A program made the translations under genes and the position numbers. A stretch of 64,000 bases of DNA from positions 1,302,001 through 1,366,000 of the forward strand of contig NZ_CP082275.1 in NCBI RefSeq assembly GCF_023746615.1, read 5' to 3'. The DNA is from Grimontia kaedaensis (GTDB lineage Bacteria; Pseudomonadota; Gammaproteobacteria; Enterobacterales; Vibrionaceae). Shown here piece by piece: positions 59,945-64,000 of this stretch (positions within the stretch are counted from its first letter, which is position 1; every line of letters starts with the position of its first letter). The notes beneath the pieces were generated by a model, which did not search any database, had not been told where the DNA came from, and saw nothing but the letters and a program-made list of their open reading frames with translations.

Positions 59945-61420
59945 ATGCCAAACCAACCCCAGGCCAAGTTTGTTAATGGTTCTATCATGCGCCATATCAC
60001 CGTGATGTCGACATCCGGTGCTGTGGGCTTGATGGCGCTGTTTTTAGTCGACTTGGCTGACATGTTCTTCATCAGCTTACTCGGACAAGTCGAGCTGGCT
60101 GCTGCCGTCGGCTTTGCCGGTACCATCATCTTTTTCTCAACGTCAGTTTCAATTGGCACCTCCATTGCGATGGGCGCGTTGGTGAGTCGTGCGCTCGGTG
60201 CAGGTCAACGTGAAGAAGCCCGTAAAATCACTGGCAGCGTCATGGTGTTTTCAGCCTTGGTCAGCATCATCACAGCAGGGATTATTCTGGCTTTTCTTGA
60301 TCCGATCCTTGCGTCTATCGGCGCTGAGGGGGAAGCAGCACAGAAAGCGGCTGACTTCCTCTGGATTTTGCTCCCTGGCGCACCTTTCATGGCGATGGGT
60401 ATGGCTGGAGGTGCGGCATTAAGAGGCGTGGGAGATGCAAAACGTTCTATGTCAGCAACCTTGGCAGCGGGTGCTGCCAATGCCGTGCTTGATCCTATCT
60501 TTATCTTTGCCTTGTCCATGGGTGTGGAAGGTGCCGCAATCGCCTCCTTAATATCTCGCTTCGTAATGTTTGGTGTGGCGTTCCAAGCCGTGCATCGCAA
60601 GCATGACCTGGTCACCATGCCGACGTTGGAAGATTTAAAAACGCACTTCAAAGCTATCACCAACATTGCTGGCCCAGCGATCATCACTAATACCGCCACA
60701 CCTATTGGGAACGCGATTGTGACTGCGCAAATCGCGAAATTTGGCGCAGATTACGTAGCGGGTTATGCGGTGATGGGGCGTTTATTGCCCGTGTCGTTTG
60801 CGTTGATATTCTCGCTGTCAGGGGCCGTAGGCCCCATCCTTGGACAGAACTACGGTGCGCTTCGGTTTGATCGGGTTCGATTGACACTGAGTGATTCGGT
60901 AAAATTCGTGACGGCTTACTGTGTAATTGTTGCGATTATTCTTTACTTCTCTCAGGGGCTTATCATTAGTGCGTTCAGTCTGAATGGCGATGCTGCTTCT
61001 ATGGTGGCATTGTTCTGTACCTACATCGCGATCACGTTCATCTTTAATGGTACTTTGTTTGTTTCTAATGCCGCGTTTAACAATCTAAACCGTCCAACAT
61101 GGTCGACCATGCTCAACGTCGGCAAGGCAACATTGGGTACGATTCCGTTTGTGTATATTGGTGCTCACTATGCCGGCGCGGAAGGTGTGCTGATCGGTCA
61201 GGCTGTTGGTTCGGTGCTGTTTGGTATCGCGGGCTACTTCCTCGTTAAACGCCTGATCGACCAATTGGCAGATGACCATGAAGAGAAAGAAGAGGACATT
61301 GTTCCTGTCGAACCGAATGTTCCGGCGGCAGGGCTGACAAGCTGTCGAGAGATGATGGCGGAAGATGCTGATGAGTTGCTATCAGACGAGGATATCTCCA
61401 AGAACACATCACGCTCTTAG
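59945..61420 (+). CDS. MATE-family efflux transporter
   Basis: A 491-residue exporter of the MATE/NorM superfamily with about 12 helices in two halves. First-half marks are LVDLADMFFISLLGQVELAA near residue 30 and AMGALVSRALGAGQREEARK near 80. MGRLLPVSFALIFSLSGAVG lies in the second half, near 280. It uses ion gradients to expel cationic drugs or metabolites. The C-terminus is an unusual acidic tail of about 60 residues (DDHEEKEEDIVP). The ATG at 59945 follows AGGA; the longer frame runs back into the miniature element, so its promoter is inside or beyond that element. Confidence 0.9.
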   Translation: MPNQPQAKFVNGSIMRHITVMSTSGAVGLMALFLVDLADMFFISLLGQVELAAAVGFAGTIIFFSTSVSIGTSIAMGALVSRALGAGQREEARKITGSVMVFSALVSIITAGIILAFLDPILASIGAEGEAAQKAADFLWILLPGAPFMAMGMAGGAALRGVGDAKRSMSATLAAGAANAVLDPIFIFALSMGVEGAAIASLISRFVMFGVAFQAVHRKHDLVTMPTLEDLKTHFKAITNIAGPAIITNTATPIGNAIVTAQIAKFGADYVAGYAVMGRLLPVSFALIFSLSGAVGPILGQNYGALRFDRVRLTLSDSVKFVTAYCVIVAIILYFSQGLIISAFSLNGDAASMVALFCTYIAITFIFNGTLFVSNAAFNNLNRPTWSTMLNVGKATLGTIPFVYIGAHYAGAEGVLIGQAVGSVLFGIAGYFLVKRLIDQLADDHEEKEEDIVPVEPNVPAAGLTSCREMMAEDADELLSDEDISKNTSRS

Positions 61421-61440
61421 CTAAAACGATGACTTTACTA

Positions 61441-61465
61441 AAGGACGCCATTGAGCGTCCTTTTT
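61441..61465 (+). terminator. Terminator after the MATE gene
   Basis: AAGGACGC-cattga-GCGTCCTT followed by TTTATTT. Confidence 0.88.
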
Positions 61466-61658
61466 ATTTGTAAATTCGGAATGCAGACTCTTGAAAATAC
61501 ACCGCATTTTATTGATCTAATTCAGTAACTGATCATGACATTGCGCGCAAAATAGCCTTGGGCTGTTTCGTTGAAGAAGTCTATTCAGCCCTAGGTTACC
61601 CACGAATTCGGCAGGTTTCGAAGTGGGCGTTTTGGCTTTTAAGGGACTGCAAGCGATT

Positions 61659-63074
61659 ATGCGCGTTCAGGCGAAATACATACTTCCAATTCTTATCCCC
61701 TTGCTGGTGTTGATTCTTCCCGCGTCAGCATTTCCATTTGAAACCCTAACCGTGATGCAACAGCGTGCGATTGCTCTGTTTTTACTGGCAGCATTGTGTT
61801 GGGTATTAGAGCCCATCCCAATTTATGCCACGTCGGTCGTGGTGATTGTGCTTGAACTCCTGTTTCTGTCAGACAAAGGATTAATCTGGTTCCGCAGCAA
61901 CGCGGGTAGTGCCGAGTTTGGTAACTTGCTGCAATACCACACCATCATGGCGACGTTTGCGAGCCCCATTATCATGCTGTTTTTGGGCGGATTCTTCCTT
62001 GCGATGGCAGCGACCAAATACCGTTTAGACATCAACCTTGCGCGCGTCTTGCTGAAGCCTTTTGGCAACAGGCCACAAATGGTGATGGCGGGTTTGATGA
62101 TGATCACTGCTGTCTTCTCCATGTTCATGTCTAACACCGCAACAACGGCCATGATGCTGGCGATTCTGACGCCAATCCTTGCGGTATTTAAGCCAAATGA
62201 TCCGGGCAAAATTGCGTTTGCACTCTCCATTCCTGTGGCGGCAAATATTGGGGGTATCGGTACCCCAATTGGTACACCACCAAACGCCATTGCTTTGAAA
62301 TATCTGACGGGGGATAACCTCATTACTTTTGGCGAGTGGATGGCATTTGGTGTGCCATTTGTCATCGTCATGCTTTTGCTGGCGTGGGTTTTACTTTGCA
62401 TACTGTTTCCGTCGGATGAAAACCAAATCTCCCTTTCAATTAAAGGACGCTTCCTGAAAACGCCGAAAGCTATCACCGTATACGTGACCTTTGCGGTTAC
62501 TGTGCTTCTATGGTTGATGGGGTCAAGCCATGGCATGAACTCTTACACCGTTGCGTTGATACCTGTTGCTGTCTTCTCTATGACAGGCATCATCAATAAA
62601 GAAGATCTGAAAAAGATTTCTTGGGATGTGCTCTGGCTGGTGTCAGGTGGTTTTGCATTGGGTCTGGCGCTGGATAAAACCGGACTGGCGGCGCTACTGG
62701 TGAACAGCATTCCATTTGAAAACTACGCGCCGGAAATTGTGCTCCTTGGCGCAGCAGCATTATGTTTGCTGATGGCGAATTTTATGTCTCACACAGCAAC
62801 GGCAAACTTGCTCATGCCGATTATGGCAGCGCTGGGTGTTTCTATGGTTTCGCTTTCGCCACTTGGCGGTGAAACCACATTGATCCTTGTAGTGACTTTC
62901 GCCGCTTCACTAGGCATGTCTTTGCCAATCAGTACACCGCCGAATGCATTAGCGCATGCGACGGGTCATGTAAGTAGCAACCAAATGGCAAAAGTAGGTG
63001 TTATCTTGGGCGTGGTCGGTGTCGCGCTCAGTTTTGTGATGGTTTGGATACTCCGAATGGTCGAGTTCCTATAA
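61659..63074 (+). CDS. DASS/SLC13-family anion:sodium symporter
   Basis: A 471-residue transporter of the divalent-anion:sodium symporter family, probably taking up di- or tricarboxylates. The two sodium/substrate clamshell motifs appear as MFMSNTATTAMMLAILTPIL near residue 165 and NFMSHTATANLLMPI near 385. NIGGIGTPIGTPPNAIAL and LPISTPPNALAHATGH are the paired re-entrant loops. The start at the ATG 61659 is not certain: an in-frame GTG at 61623 would add 12 residues. A stand-alone receiver gene follows by 17 bp. Confidence 0.92.
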   Translation: MRVQAKYILPILIPLLVLILPASAFPFETLTVMQQRAIALFLLAALCWVLEPIPIYATSVVVIVLELLFLSDKGLIWFRSNAGSAEFGNLLQYHTIMATFASPIIMLFLGGFFLAMAATKYRLDINLARVLLKPFGNRPQMVMAGLMMITAVFSMFMSNTATTAMMLAILTPILAVFKPNDPGKIAFALSIPVAANIGGIGTPIGTPPNAIALKYLTGDNLITFGEWMAFGVPFVIVMLLLAWVLLCILFPSDENQISLSIKGRFLKTPKAITVYVTFAVTVLLWLMGSSHGMNSYTVALIPVAVFSMTGIINKEDLKKISWDVLWLVSGGFALGLALDKTGLAALLVNSIPFENYAPEIVLLGAAALCLLMANFMSHTATANLLMPIMAALGVSMVSLSPLGGETTLILVVTFAASLGMSLPISTPPNALAHATGHVSSNQMAKVGVILGVVGVALSFVMVWILRMVEFL

Positions 63075-63091
63075 CGATAAGAGGGAAACAG

Positions 63092-63565
63092 ATGGAAAAA
63101 GTAAACATCATTTGCGTTGATGATCAGCGTGAAGTGCTTAGTGCCGTGCTGAAAGATCTCTCTCCTCTGGCAGCCGCATTTCATATTGAAGACTGTGAAT
63201 CTGCTGATGAAGCACTTGAACTGATTGATGAGTTGGATGCAGAAGGCGAGCATGTTGCATTAATCATCTCCGACCACGTGATGCCAGAGAAAACCGGTGT
63301 GGAGCTGTTAACTGAAGTGTCGCTCGATCCCCGTTTTCGTTTTACCCGCAAAGTCTTGCTGACGGGGCAGGCCACACATGCTGACACCATTGAAGCCATC
63401 AACAGTGCCAGTATCGAGCGCTATCTCGAAAAACCGTGGGATGCTGAAGAACTGCTCAGTTCGGCAAAACGGCTGGTGACACAGTATGTTTTTGACGCTG
63501 GGCTGGACTACCGCGAGTTCCCTGATGTGCTGGATACACAGGTTGTATTAGATAGATTGAAGTAA
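63092..63565 (+). CDS. Stand-alone response regulator receiver protein
   Basis: A 157-residue receiver with no output domain. D10/D11, phospho-acceptor D61 in LIISDHVMPEKTG, Thr in KVLLTGQA and K114 in YLEKPW are all present. A C-terminal helix of about 35 residues follows. It closely resembles the frameshifted receiver at 54970-55442 and the receiver domain of the kinase at 55439, with the same spacing of all active-site residues. It follows the DASS transporter by 17 bp and is probably co-transcribed with it. GAGGGA precedes the ATG. Confidence 0.9.
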   Translation: MEKVNIICVDDQREVLSAVLKDLSPLAAAFHIEDCESADEALELIDELDAEGEHVALIISDHVMPEKTGVELLTEVSLDPRFRFTRKVLLTGQATHADTIEAINSASIERYLEKPWDAEELLSSAKRLVTQYVFDAGLDYREFPDVLDTQVVLDRLK

Positions 63566-63580
63566 TTCCTCAGATTTTGG

Positions 63581-63612
63581 TTGACCTTGGAGTAGGCTCC
63601 AAGGTTTACACT
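63581..63612 (+). promoter_or_regulatory. MerR-family (ZntR-like) promoter and operator
   Basis: TTGACC (-35, 63581-63586) and TACACT (-10, 63607-63612) are separated by 20 bp, the long spacer typical of MerR-family promoters. ACCTTGGAG (63584-63592) and CTCCAAGGT (63597-63605) are perfect complements around TAGG and fill the spacer. The GGAG...CTCC core matches ZntR/CadR/PbrR-type sites. Confidence 0.9.
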
Positions 63613-63643
63613 GAATATGAAATTTGGTTAAGGAGATAAACCT

Positions 63644-64000
63644 ATGTGCCATTCATGTCATTCAGTGAAATGCCAAAACCCAGTGCAACACAGTACTAAA
63701 CCTGAATCTAAGCTCGATACTTGCTGTTCGTCAGCGACGGTGATTGAGACCAGCTGCTCGACGACAGAGGTGACGGACGGAGATACTGACGATCCGGCGC
63801 CCCAAGGCTGTTGCAGCAGTCAAACATGCAGCAGCCAATCTCAACATTCTACTACCCCTTCTGAACCAACGCCTTCAGCGGACAGCCTCCAATGGCGTGT
63901 CACCAATATGGATTGTCCAAGCTGTGCCAATAAGCTTGAAACCGCGCTAAAAGGCATCGGTGGGGTTGAATCTGCACAAGTCCGCTTTGCGACCGAAAAA
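63644..64000 (+). CDS. zntA: Zinc/cadmium/lead P-type ATPase, N-terminal part (ZntA-like)
   Basis: The gene runs off the right edge; 119 codons are visible. The first 80 residues are rich in Cys, Ser, Thr and His (MCHSCHSVKCQ, LDTCCSS, QGCCSSQTCSS), a likely metal-binding tail. From about residue 84 a heavy-metal-associated domain begins, with VTNMDCPSCANKLETAL, whose MDCPSC form is typical of ZntA rather than copper ATPases. AAGGAG precedes the ATG. The MerR-type promoter directly upstream supports induction by Zn, Cd or Pb. The ATPase core is outside the window. Confidence 0.88.
   Translation, partial: MCHSCHSVKCQNPVQHSTKPESKLDTCCSSATVIETSCSTTEVTDGDTDDPAPQGCCSSQTCSSQSQHSTTPSEPTPSADSLQWRVTNMDCPSCANKLETALKGIGGVESAQVRFATEK

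Noticed and set aside
1..64000. CRISPR arrays, tRNA or rRNA genes, integron attachment sites, prophage genes
   Set aside because: None was seen on either strand by eye. A tRNA search program was not available, so a single missed tRNA in an intergenic gap cannot be fully excluded.

Overview
The window looks like chromosomal DNA from a marine gammaproteobacterium of the Vibrionaceae, possibly Grimontia, Enterovibrio or Photobacterium. The main reason is the run rne / rluC - HAD hydrolase - yceF - yceD - rpmF - plsX - fabH - fabD - fabG - acpP - fabF - pabC - mltG - tmk - holB - ycfH - ptsG, which has the Vibrio gene order. MiaE, TfoX, a TakP-like TRAP system and a SulP transporter also fit. No tRNA, rRNA, CRISPR array, complete insertion sequence or prophage was seen. 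The genus is inference from gene content; nothing was aligned.

Layout. 1-2.0 kb: end of an unidentified membrane protein gene, then an NADPH-dependent oxidoreductase and a TetR repressor, each behind the same palindrome. 2.0-6.6 kb: partial myo-inositol operon (iolC fused to an aldolase-like domain, iolE, iolA) behind two identical palindromes. 6.9-11.1 kb: AT-rich serine beta-lactamase-family gene, an epimerase/TetR divergent pair and a small outer-membrane barrel. 11.2-13.7 kb: acyl-CoA ligase and enoyl-CoA hydratase operon. 13.8-18.9 kb: five-gene TRAP transporter plus two-component operon. 19.2-27.3 kb: Calx-beta secreted protein, Spo0M, MiaE, pirin, a small monooxygenase-like protein with a WYL regulator, a fasciclin lipoprotein and SulP. 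27.5-48.9 kb: the conserved RNA-processing / fatty-acid / DNA-replication / glucose-PTS core, interrupted only by an M16 peptidase gene between ycfH and ptsG. 49-64 kb: LysO, an HDOD protein, TfoX, regulators, an outer-membrane barrel, an unusual cyclic-nucleotide-domain histidine kinase with a frameshifted partner receiver, a DUF945 protein, a CBS protein, a miniature inverted-repeat element directly upstream of a MATE exporter, a DASS transporter with its own stand-alone receiver, and the start of a ZntA-type metal ATPase behind a textbook MerR-family promoter.

How the parts work together. The fab cluster makes membrane lipid precursors (PlsX, FabH, FabD, FabG, ACP, FabF) next to ribosome and RNA maturation (rpmF, yceD, rluC, rne). 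The TRAP operon probably senses and imports an organic acid, with the permease genes behind an internal terminator. The inositol genes cover only the middle and last steps of the pathway, so iolG, iolD, iolB and a transporter must lie elsewhere if it works. The most novel material is the receiver/kinase family at 55-57 kb and 63 kb (three receivers with Asp61, one inactivated by a net 28-bp loss), the miniature element at 59.6 kb, and several palindromic operators placed precisely on promoters.
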